A stretch of DNA of 64,000 bases from Schistocerca nitens (lineage: Eukaryota; Arthropoda; Insecta; Orthoptera; Acrididae): contig NC_064617.1 in the NCBI RefSeq assembly GCF_023898315.1, positions 719,031,202-719,095,201 of the forward strand, in the 5' to 3' direction. Positions 23,771 to 34,539 of this stretch are shown here, in pieces. Within the stretch, counting starts at the first letter, position 1, and each line of letters starts with the position of its first letter. Made by a program: the position numbers and the translations under genes. Under the pieces are notes generated by a model. It had not been told where the DNA came from. It worked only from the letters and a program-made list of their open reading frames with translations, and made no database searches.

Positions 23771-26181
23771 CCCCACCATCTGGTATCAATGCATTACCCT
23801 ATCAGCCATTATATATAATCATTTTCATAGTACACTTGATATTATAGATGAGTAGGACACAAGACAGGAGATAGATAATGTCCGTTTGACGTCAACAGTG
23901 TGTAACATTTTACTTTTTTTGAATAGGACAATGTTCCTCTCCAATAATTTTTAGATTAGTTACAATAAGCTTACGCTGCAAGAGAATTCGCTTGTATTTT
24001 TCAATATGTGGTCTGTTGTCGGTTTGAAGGCCTTCCATAACATCGGCAACGTAGTGCAACTCCACCGAGGGCTGTCTGGAGTAGGGTGGAGATAGCAATG
24101 TGAAAGTTGCGAGCTGTCGAAGACGATCTTCATATTCCTAATGCGATTAGGACATCGTATACTCTTGACGACGTTTAGCACCTGTGCAGTCAGTCACCCA
24201 ATTTCAGAATTCATTTTGAGTAATCCTGCTAAATTCCCAAAATATTGTCTTTTTATATTGATGAGTAATACAGATAGTCGTCACGTTCATGTGCCGTCTA
24301 CAACGCAAATTTAATGTTACTATCCTAGGAACTAACCTGCAACACGTTTTGTATTTCATAATCGGAACTATCTGCATTAACCGTCATCAGAGCAATGTCA
24401 GGGAACAGAATGCAGCAGTGCCTTGCTACCTACTTGAGGACCTGCTTGAGTCGTGTTCTAAGGAAAGGGTAGTTGCTGGTTCACATTATATTACACTAGC
24501 GAGAAGTACCGACTTTTCCTTTTCTCTGCAAACATCCAGAACTAAATTCAGTAACTAAATGCTAAGAATATATTTGCATTGTGCCAACTCAAAGATCAAT
24601 AGATAGGGATATAGATATAGATACAGATTTTTATATTTAAAGCCATTCTCGTTCTGCGTTGGAATAAACATCATTCATTATTTGCTTGTTCTTGTTACGA
24701 TTGTTATTGTCATTCTCTCACTCGCAAGAGTTTTCGCATTCCTATTTGGTATTGATGCACATGAAGAGTGGCTATGAAAGAAGGGAATACTGAATGTTAC
24801 GTCATGCAGAATACACTCATTTACTTCGGCTCCTCGTGATCTACGCTACAGGAGAAGTGAGATACATAAAGTTGACAGTGTGAGGACAGACCTGGTAGCA
24901 CAACTGTGCAACTACACAGTGTTACCAGATAAAATGGTGCTGCGGAATCGAAAGTGTAGTACGGACTTTGCCACAGTAGCAGACAGCTGGTAATTTAGGA
25001 CCATGACCGTGGATTACACTTTGGTCAGTGCTGGTTAGAGTGCTGCAACTGTAAATGGAAGGCTTTGTTTGATAGTCTTATGCTGATGCTGTCTGAATAA
25101 ATTATGCCATTGGATACAAAGCGGTTTAGTTTTGAGACCTAACCCACGAGGGGGGAAGGCACAGTGGTCTGCTTCAGGAATTTCCAAGCAATAAAACACA
25201 AAAAACAACCCAGGAAGGGAGACATGCATTTGGAATCTGTTCATCGTTACGGGGTCAAACAAGAGGGTAACATTACTGAAACAATGACCGGGCTACTTAG
25301 TATATAATAGAGCATACAGATTTCAAGGAGGAAACGTATGAAGACGCAGACTTCCTCGTTATCAATATGTGCGGCATATCTTTCGTGTTAACGAAAGTAA
25401 ATTCCCGCTTTACCTCTTCTTACGTGTCAAATGAAATGAATGCCATGAGGAATAGAATATTTGTTGACTGCGTCTCTTCTTGCTTCCATCCTTACCAACA
25501 TATTTCTTCATTCTCGTGGTAATCATGACATTCTATGTGTATGCTGCAAAAGATTGCAAGTGGACAAATTCGACATCGAGGTGCAAAGCGTTATATTCAA
25601 TTCGAATAAGCTTCCGGTGTATTTTTACTTCGTTTGTATTTTTAAATGATTATGAACGTTACGGAAAATTATCTCACATGCTTTATGTTGAATGAGAAAC
25701 ATTGAATGATCCGTTTTGCTTTCCCTACGTTGAAATGATATAATGTCGGCGTCAACAGCCTTCTTCCACGCCGGAAGCTGAAACTTGTATCGTTCTGGAT
25801 TAATGATAATTGAATGTCTCATATGTATACATAGCCCACAAGGCGACGTCAGAAACCATCAGGGGAGAACGCCGCATAAAAACCAAACGTGCGCGCGCGT
25901 CTCCACTCTGAAGAACCGTATCGGAGAATCACGGCAAGCATTTCGCTGAAGAGCTGCCTCGTCAGAGAGCCTAGAAATGGCAGCGTCGTAGCAAGTATTT
26001 GTCAACACTCTGATAGTGCATTTACTTCCGGGTGTAGGTCTGCGTTACCTCGCTAAATTCGCTTGACATTCGTTTCCCACATCAAAGACTCGTACGATAT
26101 AATCCACTGCAAGATGACACAATTAGAAAGTATATTTAATTTCTGGACTCCAAGAACGGCGTTCTTCACATAAGTAACACC

Positions 26182-26390
26182 TGTTTGTGTGTGCATTCGG
26201 GAGGACGACGGTGCAATCCCGCGCCCGGCCATCCTCATTTAGGTTTTCAATGATTTCCCTAAATCGCTTCAGGCAAATGCCGGGATGGTTCCTTAGGAAG
26301 GGCACGGCCGATTTCCTTCCCCATCCTTCCCTAATCCGAGCTTGTGCTCCGTCTCTAATGACATCGTTGTCGACGGGACGTTAAAACAGT
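26182..26390 (-). mobile_element. SINE-like repeat, fifth family (right arm mirror)
   Basis: Mirror of 13262-13470, differing by one seen base (TTAACGTCCC on its own sense versus TTAATGTCCC in the left arm). Confidence 0.6.
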
Positions 26391-28003
26391 AATCTCCACC
26401 TCCTCTGTTCGTGTGTTTAAGGTTGCGTTTTGAGGCTCAGGCAAAATCGCAGTGACTATATTCCGCCTCTGGCCGCCAGTGTGTCGTTAGCTCAGAGGTT
26501 CCCTTGTGCGTTGCAGTGCTTGTACTATAAGACATATCAGTTCGAATCACGGTAGAAGCCGCTGACTACAACCTTTTATTTTCCACTTTAATTAATGGAG
26601 TTGCAAACTGCTAGTAAAAATTTCTTATGCGAAATCTGAAGAATGCCTTTAAACATCAATCTTCGTCCGATTTCGACTTAGTAAATGAAGTTAATATCAT
26701 GGATTTCTGCTTTGCAAATTCCAAGGTGCTTCACTGTAAAATAGACCCTGAAAAGATTCAAACCGACTGTCAACGATATAAATTTGAGCTTTGTTCGTCA
26801 TATAGGTCTAACATGTCAGAAGGTTGTTTATGAAGTGCACATGTTCATTAATATAGTTCCCTTCTTCCAAATTTTTGCAATAGCATTTAACTGTAGACGT
26901 TTTCTAACACCGGCGTTAGCAATTACTTTCCGTTCTCTGAAACCTTCAAAACGACAAATTTTTCTGGTTTAAATCTGATGACCTTAACTATCACTTCCGA
27001 TCAACAATAAATACTTCATGAACCCATACATGGAACTCCAAATGTGCATTGTTCCTGCACTGCTACAGAGCATGCATTGCAAGGTATTCACACAGTTTAT
27101 CGCATAGACTTACCATAAGGAATGAAACAAGAACTGTAATACACTTTACACCACAGACGCTCACTCTGGCTTGACGAAAACATCCAAACATTGACCAAAA
27201 GTTGCACAAATAATTGAGTTTGATAGGAAAAGAAACGAGGTATGAAGCATTTATAAATTCATCGAATGTAGTGAGGTGGTTTAATTTCGTCCCAGTCTAT
27301 AATATTAATTTCGGGCCATACTCAGCTCTTGCCGATTAATGTAATATAATACCCGCCTACTAATCAGGGCGTCTGTCTCCGTTGCTTTTGAGCGTGAATG
27401 GAAATTGTAGAAATTTTCTGTGGAGCAACATTTAATAATAAATCGTTTTAAATCATCAAAAGCGATGAGCGGTAGCAGGCGCTTTCGATAAAGAACGGGG
27501 GAGTGCAGCGCCGCTGCTGTCGCCACGGCCGCTGCCAGTAGCCAGCAAATGGATCCCGGAGCTTTGCCGCATACGGCGTCCAGAGGAGGACAGTCTGCAG
27601 GAAATCTGCCGCAAAATCGTTACTGGATAAAATTTTGATATCGGTGTGTCACAAAGCGAAATAGATTGAATCTGCGCTACCATTACATTCACGTCTTCAG
27701 CATTCAGACAGAAGAGGCTATAAAAATATTTTATGCCAGCTGCTCTCGATCCACTGCCATTATGAACAGAAAGAACGCACGCTACCGCTAGACCACAGGC
27801 GTAATCAGCCTAGACTTTCTCTATCATGGGACAAGTTTTCCTCCAGGAAGTGCCGCAGTCTACAGTGTTGCCAGATTGTGCAGATAACCGGACTTAGAGA
27901 ATTAGCGAGTTGGCCAGTTTTTTTGTCCCATGTCGCGATCGGCGCGGACTTAGCCTCTGAAGCGGCCGGCCGTCGGTCAAGTTTTATGTCAAAGAGTGTA
28001 CAT

Positions 28004-28140
28004 AATTAAAATACCAGACGGAAAAATTATATTCATTACTCCACATTAATGTTGTCTTTAGCACAAAAGGGGGTACAAAGTGCTGAGACTAAAATTTTTT
28101 ACCATTTACCCATTGACATAAAATGTCTGACAGACAGCTT
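28004..28140 (+). pseudogene. Non-LTR RT pseudogene, part 2 (C-terminus)
   Basis: Continuation of the RT frame broken at 11660. From 28010 it reads NTRRKNYIHYSTLMLSLAQ, then KIFYHLPIDIKCLTDSFSAE and ends EEFLLL-stop at about 28170. This is the usual C-terminus of jockey/CR1-type polyproteins. Its junction with part 1 (DVHS then NTRRK) matches the family pattern with essentially no codons missing. The following 3' region ends in an AAT repeat. Confidence 0.8.
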
Positions 28141-28253
28141 CTCTGCAGAAGAATTTCTATTATTGTAATGTGTAAAATGTGGTGGGTTGGAATTACTAAC
28201 TCACATCGGTATACTTAATAGTAACAGTAATACTAATAATGGTACTGATAAAC

Positions 28254-28286
<33 letters not shown>

Positions 28287-28288
28287 CA
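28254..28288 (+). repeat. (AAT)n tract, probable 3' tail of the interrupted non-LTR element
   Basis: About 11 AAT units, located roughly 85 bp after the RT stop codon. This is where a simple-repeat tail of a non-LTR element would lie. Confidence 0.6.
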
Positions 28289-28289
28289 C

Positions 28290-29190
28290 AAAAGTGTAAC
28301 CACGAGCCTAGCCAACCTCTACTAAGTAATTATTTACTCAAATAACTTATAAAAAGATCTTGTCTTAGACAGAGTAAACTGCACGAGTCAAAAAGTAAAC
28401 CACAGTCGTCAAATATAAAACAAGAAGCCTGAAAAGATAAATAATTTCTTTTAAAAAATCATTTTGAAACAGATAACTACTAGAACGGACTTTCCGCATC
28501 TATGGGCACTAAGAACCTAAGCGAGCATTATTAGACAGTCACACTCACCAAATCATGGAGAAAACCAGTGTGTGGGTAGACTTGCGGTTAACAGGCATAC
28601 CGGCCAGTAAACAATAACTGCACTATGTAGCGTGTTGGGTGAGACAGCGAGCCGTATGCTGTTCTAGCGTGAATGAACAGCGCATTGTGAGCTCCAAGTG
28701 CCGTCATTTGCATACTGGAGGATAATTAAAAACAATGGTACGAGATAGTGCTACAAGTATGTAGTTCAAATAAGTTAATAGTTACTAAATAATGCCTTAA
28801 AAGTAGTTAAAACAAATACGAAGTTGAAAATCAAAGAAGTAAACACGAGTTCATAGTGTCGGGTGACAAGCGGCAATCTAGCTGCTGATTATTTAGCCTT
28901 AGAGGAACCGGCTAGTGACATTTTTGTAAAGCTGTCATCATAGTTCATAAAAAATGTTGTTCTTAGTGACAGGTTCCTTACTGAGACTCAAATCTTCTGA
29001 ATGCTCAAAAATTTTTTTGTTATTTTGAATTCCTCTAGTAGACTCTTCACCTTTAGTTGCCAAGTGAAGGAATTGTAAAAAATCTTTTGCACTGATTGAT
29101 TGTACCGTCGGTTCTTGCTAGAATAATTTGTTCATTATGAATAAAAATACGCACAACACTGATGTAATGGTCTACAACGTTTATTATTTT
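28290..29190. other. AT-rich stretch without recognised gene
   Basis: Nothing with coding or structural evidence was found. The last 100 bp lead into a hammerhead-like, Penelope-type end. Confidence 0.5.
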
Positions 29191-29192
29191 AG

Positions 29193-29240
29193 CTATATCA
29201 CAAATCGGTTTTCGGGTGTCACGCCAGCATCAGGTACAAA
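29193..29240 (-). ncRNA. Degenerate hammerhead-like motif (PLE type)
   Basis: Minus strand: ACCTGATGCTGGC, then ACACCCGAAAACCGATT. The order CUGAUG, hairpin, CGAA, ACC matches a hammerhead, but the A9 position is C and stem II is imperfect (GGCGU/ACACC with a mismatch). Probably an inactive remnant of a Penelope-like element end. Confidence 0.4.
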
Positions 29241-29699
29241 GGTAAGTATATGGTGCAGTGAAATTTTGTTGGGCCAAAGATTGTAAATAGTACATCTACA
29301 TAGTATCTCCATTTCCACAGATGAAAACTGTTAATTTTAGACTTAGAAATAAAGCAAGAGGGATGATTTCACTGAAAATGTGTTGTAAGATTATTTAACT
29401 AACAAGGGGAGACCGCCAATTATGAAATTCAGATTCGATTCATACTGCGCATAATAAAAGCTCATGGCCAGAGGTGTAATGTGACAAAGCACCAAGATGC
29501 ACTTCTCAGCTGTTGTCGAGAAAATTGACAGTTAAAAGAAACCGTTGCCGTGAAATACGCTCTACCATTAATAATTTTCTACAGCGTCGTTGCGCAGCGG
29601 TACGCGCTCGGGTTCGTAATCCGAAGGTTGCTGGATCGAATCTCGCGCCATGCAAACTTTTCTTTCTTTTAGTATTTGTTTTTTGTAATTCAGATGTGT

Positions 29700-29700
<1 letters not shown>

Positions 29701-29787
<87 letters not shown>
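29701..29787 (+). repeat. (CA)n(TA)n microsatellite
   Basis: About 30 bp of CA followed by about 57 bp of TA. The length is likely polymorphic and hard to sequence. Confidence 0.9.
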
Positions 29788-29789
<2 letters not shown>

Positions 29790-30286
29790 CCGGCAATCAG
29801 TTGCAACAGTTATGCATACGAGTATAATAAGTTGTTGAAAGTCGTTTGTCGTGGAAAAACTGGCGACTTCGAACATCATTATGTTTTCCGCAAACAAAGT
29901 TGTATTTCACAAATGTTATTGTCTTCATAATGTTAACCACGTATAGTTAACGGAAGACGTAGAAACGGTATTCCGAAACGAATACGTATAGCCTAGAATA
30001 GGGACCCCACGAACACAAATTTGCTGCGGCAGGTATGAAATATAAACTCCGTTACTCGCTCGTTACACTTGAAGGACAGATGTTGAATGGGCCGAAACGA
30101 GCCGCCGCATAACAGCGTAGTTGCCTGCTAACTTCGAAAGAAGGTAGATGCGGTCCCTAGCGCAACTTATAACATCGTTGAAAATCAGTGCGGACGTGAG
30201 AGCTTTGGTACACCCTGTTAAAAAAACGGAAAAATGGAGGCGGTACAATTGGAGAGTGATCCGCCTTCACCAACATGCATAAGCAA

Positions 30287-30287
<1 letters not shown>

Positions 30288-30335
<48 letters not shown>
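30288..30335 (+). repeat. (TA)n microsatellite
   Basis: Pure TA run of about 47 bp, immediately left of the 66-bp palindrome. Confidence 0.9.
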
Positions 30336-30338
<3 letters not shown>

Positions 30339-30349
30339 TTTTTTATTAT

Positions 30350-30415
30350 AATCCGAAGGTCGCCGGATCGAATATCGCGCCATGGCGCGAGATTCGATCC
30401 GGCGACCTTCGGATT
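30350..30415. repeat. 66-bp near-perfect palindrome centred on CCATGG
   Basis: Both halves contain AATCCGAAGGTCGCCGGATC, and the halves meet without a loop at GCGCCATGGCGC. Only one base pair (A opposite G) fails to match. Each half is the 3' half of the tRNA-like block found in the arms of the 29402-30632 element, so two such blocks are joined tail to tail. Confidence 0.92.
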
Positions 30416-30632
30416 GCCAGCCCGAGCGCTTACCGCTGCGCCGCAACGCTGTTGAGCAGTTATTCATCGTAGAGAGTATTTCACCGCAACGGTTTCTTTT
30501 AACTGTCGATTTTCTCGACAACGGCTGAGAAGTGCATCTTGGTGCTTTGCCACATTACACCTCTGGCCATAAGCTTTTATTATGCGCAGTATGAATCGAA
30601 TCTGAATTTCACAATTGGCGGCCTCCCCTTGT

Positions 30633-31630
30633 AAGATAAAATATGTGACATTAATTAATGAACTATATACAGATTACAACTGTTCATAGAATAAAATAAA
30701 TTGAACAATAAACTTTGGTGACGTATTCGAAAGAAGCAGCTGAACAAGATAATCTTGTCTTTAATGGGTCCTAAATTACAAAGACAAAAGATATAAAGTG
30801 ATAATAAGCAGTGAAGCAGCTGTGACTATACAAAGAATTTTTTTTAACTCAACAAGAGAAATTATTGTAACTGAAATAAAGGAAAATGGAGCAATGTGAG
30901 TAAGAGTGGTCACATGAAGGATGTGTTGTATGTTGTACACATGAAGGATGTTTCTGCGTTCCTGGATTTAAGCTTCTTGGCTACATCCAGTGAGGCTTTT
31001 CCCGAATATGGAATTGTGGACCATTTATTGCGTTCTTGAGGTGGTGGGTCAAGAACAGTGTAAAGAAGAAACTACATCTGTTGTTTCTGCTTTTTGTGCA
31101 TTAAGTAGTCCATTAAGGGGGGAGGGTAGCTATTGTTTGATGCTATTTGTTTAATTTCTTTAAAGTCCATTTGGAAGCTGTCTTCACTCATGGGGATTAA
31201 TATTAGGCGATGTATCATTCAGTGAAAGACAGCATGTTTATGGGTCACTAGGTGCTGAGAACTGGCAGGTATTATAATACCTATGATGGTAGGCTTCGTA
31301 GCGACGTCGAGCGTCAGCCGAAAACAGATGTGAGTTAATCAACTGGTCGGTCAGCGCATGTCAACAAGGTTATCGCGCTGACCGCTAGGAGTGCTGTGAG
31401 ACGCTTTCTCCATGCTGCAGCGCGCGCTTCCTGAATTTAACAATTCATTTTGAGTGTTTTAGTTTGCTATTACTGATATCATTTTCCTCACTTATTTATC
31501 AAAAAAACTGGTAATATTAGTTGCACTGGAAATGTTTCGTAACGTTTTACCTGCTGTTATGTGAGCTTAAAATAAACTTCTCGTCTAAATAAAGTGTTGA
31601 ACAGAATTATAAGTCCCGCGTATCATATTC
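30633..31630. other. No recognised gene
   Basis: AT-rich to about 31250, then a more GC-rich segment that may be the start of the gypsy LTR or leader. An LTR boundary could not be placed because the matching 3' LTR is not seen. Confidence 0.4.
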
Positions 31631-31631
31631 T

Positions 31632-31862
31632 CACTGCTCCTCCCCTCCATCTACCCCTCCTACCAACCTTGATCCTCCCGCCCCCCTCCTGTGCTTGCTC
31701 CTCTGGGCACCCTCCCTCCCCTCTCTCCCTTTTCCCTCCCTCCACCCCTCCTCCCCCAGGCCCCCCCTCCCCTGTCCCTCTCCCCCTGCCCCCATCTCCT
31801 CAGCCATTGGCATCATTTTTCTCCCCTCTCCCCCACCTCACCCCTGTTCTCCTCTTGGTAGG
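31632..31862 (+). repeat. Polypyrimidine tract, about 230 bp
   Basis: Almost pure C/T on the plus strand (blocks such as CCCCTCCTCCCCCAGGCCCC), purine-only on the minus strand with many G runs. It lies upstream of the gypsy PBS and gag, so it may belong to that element's LTR/leader. The overlapping open frames are composition artefacts. Confidence 0.85.
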
Positions 31863-31865
31863 CCC

Positions 31866-31938
31866 CCGGACTCGCACACGCTAAGTGGACATTCGCGCGC
31901 CGGACTCGCACACGCTAAGTGGACATTCGCGCGCCGGA
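31866..31938 (+). repeat. 34-bp direct tandem repeat, 2.1 copies
   Basis: The unit begins CCGGACTCGCACACGCTAAG and includes TGGACATTCGCGCG. The two copies are identical. Confidence 0.95.
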
Positions 31939-32334
31939 GATCACCGCCATCAGTGTTTCGTGTGTGCCGTCTTGTTTTAGTGTTCAGTGTTCACCGTCAC
32001 ACTCCATCGTTCACCAGTGCCATCGTCTTCTTCAGTGTTTGTGCGTCGTATCAACAGTTTGCAGTGTGGATTATCGTCGAGTGTGAACGGCTCCGTGTTT
32101 GTCTTTATGTGTCTACTGTTTTATTGCCCACCATTCTGTAACTTATGTGTCTTCTCAGTGTTTCTTCTCTTTGTGTATCCTCTGGCTGAAGAGCGGCGTA
32201 GAATGCTGCTGCCAGCCTGCCTGTTGTACAGGTTTAAAATAACAATAAAGAAAAAAAAAACAAAAAAAAAATTCTCGCTGCGGACAAGAACACGATAACG
32301 AAATCGCAAATGCAACACACACAACTTGCGACAG

Positions 32335-32349
32335 TGGTGATCCCAGCTA
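32335..32349 (+). promoter_or_regulatory. Probable primer binding site (tRNA-Trp type)
   Basis: TGGTGATCCCAGC resembles the complement of the 3' end of tRNA-Trp (TGGTGACCCCGACG), as used by CsRn1/mag-type gypsy elements. It stands about 90 bp ahead of gag. Confidence 0.55.
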
Positions 32350-32440
32350 GAGAGAGAATAAATCAGCAGCAGAAATGGCTAGCAGCTAACTTGAAGAATT
32401 AGAAATTGGTGCGGGGACGAATCGACCAATCATATCAAGA

Positions 32441-34500
32441 ATGGCCGAGCGGCTACCGCCGCTTTGGCCCCACAACCCAGCATTATGGTTTGCACAGATG
32501 GAAGCGAGTTTCCTCTACGCAGCTGAAGTTCAAGGTATTGTAACTTCACCTTGGAACACGCAACCATACGTGAAATTAAAGAATGAATTAATACGAAAAG
32601 TGTCCGCTTCATAGGAAGAACGAGTGCGGCAGGTTCTCACACAAGAGGATGTCGGTGACAGAAAACCATCGCAGTACCTCCGTCATTTAAGAAGAAAGGT
32701 TGACGCGCTTACGGTGCCTAATAATGCATTACTACGCACTTTGTGGAGCAGCCGTCTACCGGCACAGATGGAGGCCATTATAGCATCGAAAACGGACATG
32801 TCGCTAGATGGCGTTGCGGACCTGGCGGATAGAATTCAAGACGCCATCGTACCGACCTCCTACCCCGAAATTACGACGGCGAGTCCGCAGCTCGTGGTCT
32901 TGCGGTAGCGTTCCCGCTTTCCGCGCACTGGGTCACGGCTTCGATTCCCAGCGGGGTCAGAGATTTTCTCTACCTCGAGATGACTGGGTGTTGTGGGTTC
33001 TTTCATCATCGTTGACTCGCAAGTCGATGCAGTGGCGTCAGCTAAAAAGGGGTCTCACGGCACACAATGCCGTACGATCATTCCATTTTACGACGGCGTG
33101 TAATAGCACCTCGGCGGTAACGCGGGCGGATTACGACAATTTGGTGAGCAAGGTCGACGCACTCAGTAAGCAGATGGGCGAACTACTCTCCGACAGGTAC
33201 ATTAGAGGACGATTCCGCAGAAGATCTAGAAGTCGTTCATCGGCGAACTCCGCCACGGTCGAAGATTTCAACCCGGGCAGACATGTGTCGGTACCACAGG
33301 AAATTCGGAGGTCAGGCGCACAAGTGTACTTCGCCGTGTACCTTTCTCAGTTGTAGGCGACAGGCAGAAGTAATCACTCAGGACTGTCGGTCGCTGTCAT
33401 TGCGTCTCTTTATCACAGAACGCAAGACAGCGCGCAAATTTTTGGTGGACACAGGTTCAGACTTAAGAATTTTGCTACGGACCCATTTACACAAGTATCG
33501 GCCAGCCACCTCGTTTTGCCTTTCCGGGGCTAATAATTCAACCATTGTGACGTACGGAATGCAGCACATCGAGTCCGACCTGGGATTACGTCGCGCCTTG
33601 AAGTGGAATTTCACTGTGGCGGACGTAACCGAGCCTATAATTGGAGCCGATTTCTTAGCGCATCATCGACTGCTGCCGGACGTTGCCAAAGCCCGCCTAA
33701 TATACAACGTCACGGGACTATCTGCCGATGGATTCCGACGTAGCTCGGTAGTATACGACGCCAAATTGATCCAGTCGAGGAGTGATGAGTATACCGTACT
33801 TCTAGAACAATTCCCGGCCTCCTGGGGTCCCACAAAAGGTATGTCACAACGCTGTACATTATATCAATACTACCGCAGGTCCTCCGATTTCATGCAGACC
33901 CAGACGTCTTGCACCTGACCGATACCCTGTTGCCAAGGAGGAATACAATGTTGAAGAAAGGCGTCATTCGCCCGTCTAATGGGCCTTGGTCATCATCCAT
34001 CCATTTAGTGCCAAAAAAGAACGGTGCATGGCATCCTTGTGGTGATTACCGAACCTTGAATGCTAGGACAATACCGGATTGGTACCCTCTTGAAAGATTA
34101 AAATTACTTATTATACGGAAAAAAGTTGCTTAGCGCATTAGATTGCGCAAAGGCATATACAAGGATTCCTGTTGCCGAAATTAACATTCCGAAAACGGCC
34201 TTTATAACGCCGTTTGGTCTGTTCGATAGCCTGTTTATGACGTTCGGATTGAGAAATGCTGCTCAGACTTGGCAAAGATTTATAGATTCCATTTTGCAAG
34301 GCTTGCAGTGTTGTTTTGCATATCTTGATGATATACTCATCTTTTCACGACCCCAGAAGAACACAAACAGCACTTGATTGAGGTATTTAACGCCTTGACG
34401 AATACGGAGTAAATGTTGGACGCCTCAGAGTGTGTTTTTGGCCAGACAGAGCTATCTTTTTAGGCCTCCGGATTTCATCAGAGGGATCACTGCCATTACC
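32441..34500 (+). pseudogene. Gypsy (CsRn1/mag-like) gag-pol pseudogene
   Basis: LTR retrotransposon polyprotein, decayed. Gag starts MAERLPPLWPHNPALWFAQM (32441) and continues, after a TAG at about 32612, with DVGDRKPSQYLRHLRRK and MSLDGVADLADRIQDAI. A SINE splits it at 32882. After the SINE come a coiled KVDALSKQMGELL stretch, an RS-rich segment and a CCHC-like knuckle (CRYHRKFGGQAHKCTSPC). Protease has the active-site FLVDTGSDL (about 33445), followed by IIGADFLAHHRLLPDVAKA. RT has IRPSNGPWSSSIHLVPKKNG, LDCAKAYTRIPVAE, then FAYLDDILIFS (34315-34350). Frameshifts lie near 33290, 33950 and 34125. RNase H and integrase are missing; a SINE-type repeat begins just after. Confidence 0.88.
32882..33087 (+). 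mobile_element. tRNA-derived SINE inserted in gypsy gag
   Basis: Flanked by the 11-bp target-site duplication TTACGACGGCG (32871-32881 and 33088-33098). The head has CTCGTGGTCTTGCGGTAGCG as A box and CTTCGATTCCCAGCGGGG as B box. The body ends near ATGCCGTACGATCATTCCAT. It is a sense-oriented relative of the copies at 10396 and 39205. Confidence 0.9.
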
Positions 34501-34539
34501 GGAGAAAGTAGAGGCTATATTGAGTATTCCATGGCCATA

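Larger units (their letters stand above)
11649..28003. repeat. Giant inverted repeat (16.36 kb palindromic element)
   Basis: Every position x from 11649 to about 18993 pairs with position 39652 minus x on the opposite strand, in one ungapped register. This was checked at the outer ends, at several matched short frames and at the SINE copies. The arms are 7,427 and 7,451 bp; the 24 bp difference is the CA tract. The spacer is 19076-20552. Arm identity is very high: I found roughly a dozen single-base differences over 7.4 kb, mostly in the outer 2.7 kb. There is no long open frame in arms or spacer. It splits a non-LTR RT frame that continues on both sides, which supports a real insertion. Closest known classes: foldback-type elements or an in-situ palindrome. 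Confidence 0.93.
20553..28003 (-). repeat. Right arm of giant inverted repeat
   Basis: Reverse complement of the left arm with the same internal order of repeats. Observed differences from the left arm include one base in the CG-rich tip block, two near 27810-27820, two near 27755-27775, and single changes near 26931, 26389, 26082, 26065, 25645, 25405 and 21288. The outer end reads GAGTGTACAT, the inverse of sequence that on the left side belongs to the host RT frame. Confidence 0.93.
29402..30632. repeat. Second inverted-repeat element with tRNA-like arms
   Basis: Two arms of about 250 bp (29402-29652 and about 30380-30632) are inverted copies on a single register (positions sum to 60034), each starting ACAAGGGGAG. 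Each arm ends in a tRNA-like block: GCGCAGCGGTAAGCGCTCGG and GGATCGAATCTCGCGCC. Between them lie two long AT/CA microsatellites and about 500 bp of unassigned sequence. It could be two head-to-head SINE copies rather than one element; no clear target-site duplication was seen. Confidence 0.65.

Noticed and set aside
11649..28003. Palindrome as a simple hairpin-adapter assembly artefact
   Set aside because: A fold-back read artefact would have no unique 1.5 kb spacer, no arm differences, and would not leave a retroelement frame continuing correctly on the far side; still worth verifying with raw reads.
29506..29897. Frames with YIYIYI and THTHTH runs
   Set aside because: Pure microsatellite translation.
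31594..32141. Proline-rich frames over the polypyrimidine tract
   Set aside because: Low-complexity composition explains the absence of stops; no signal of selection or domain.
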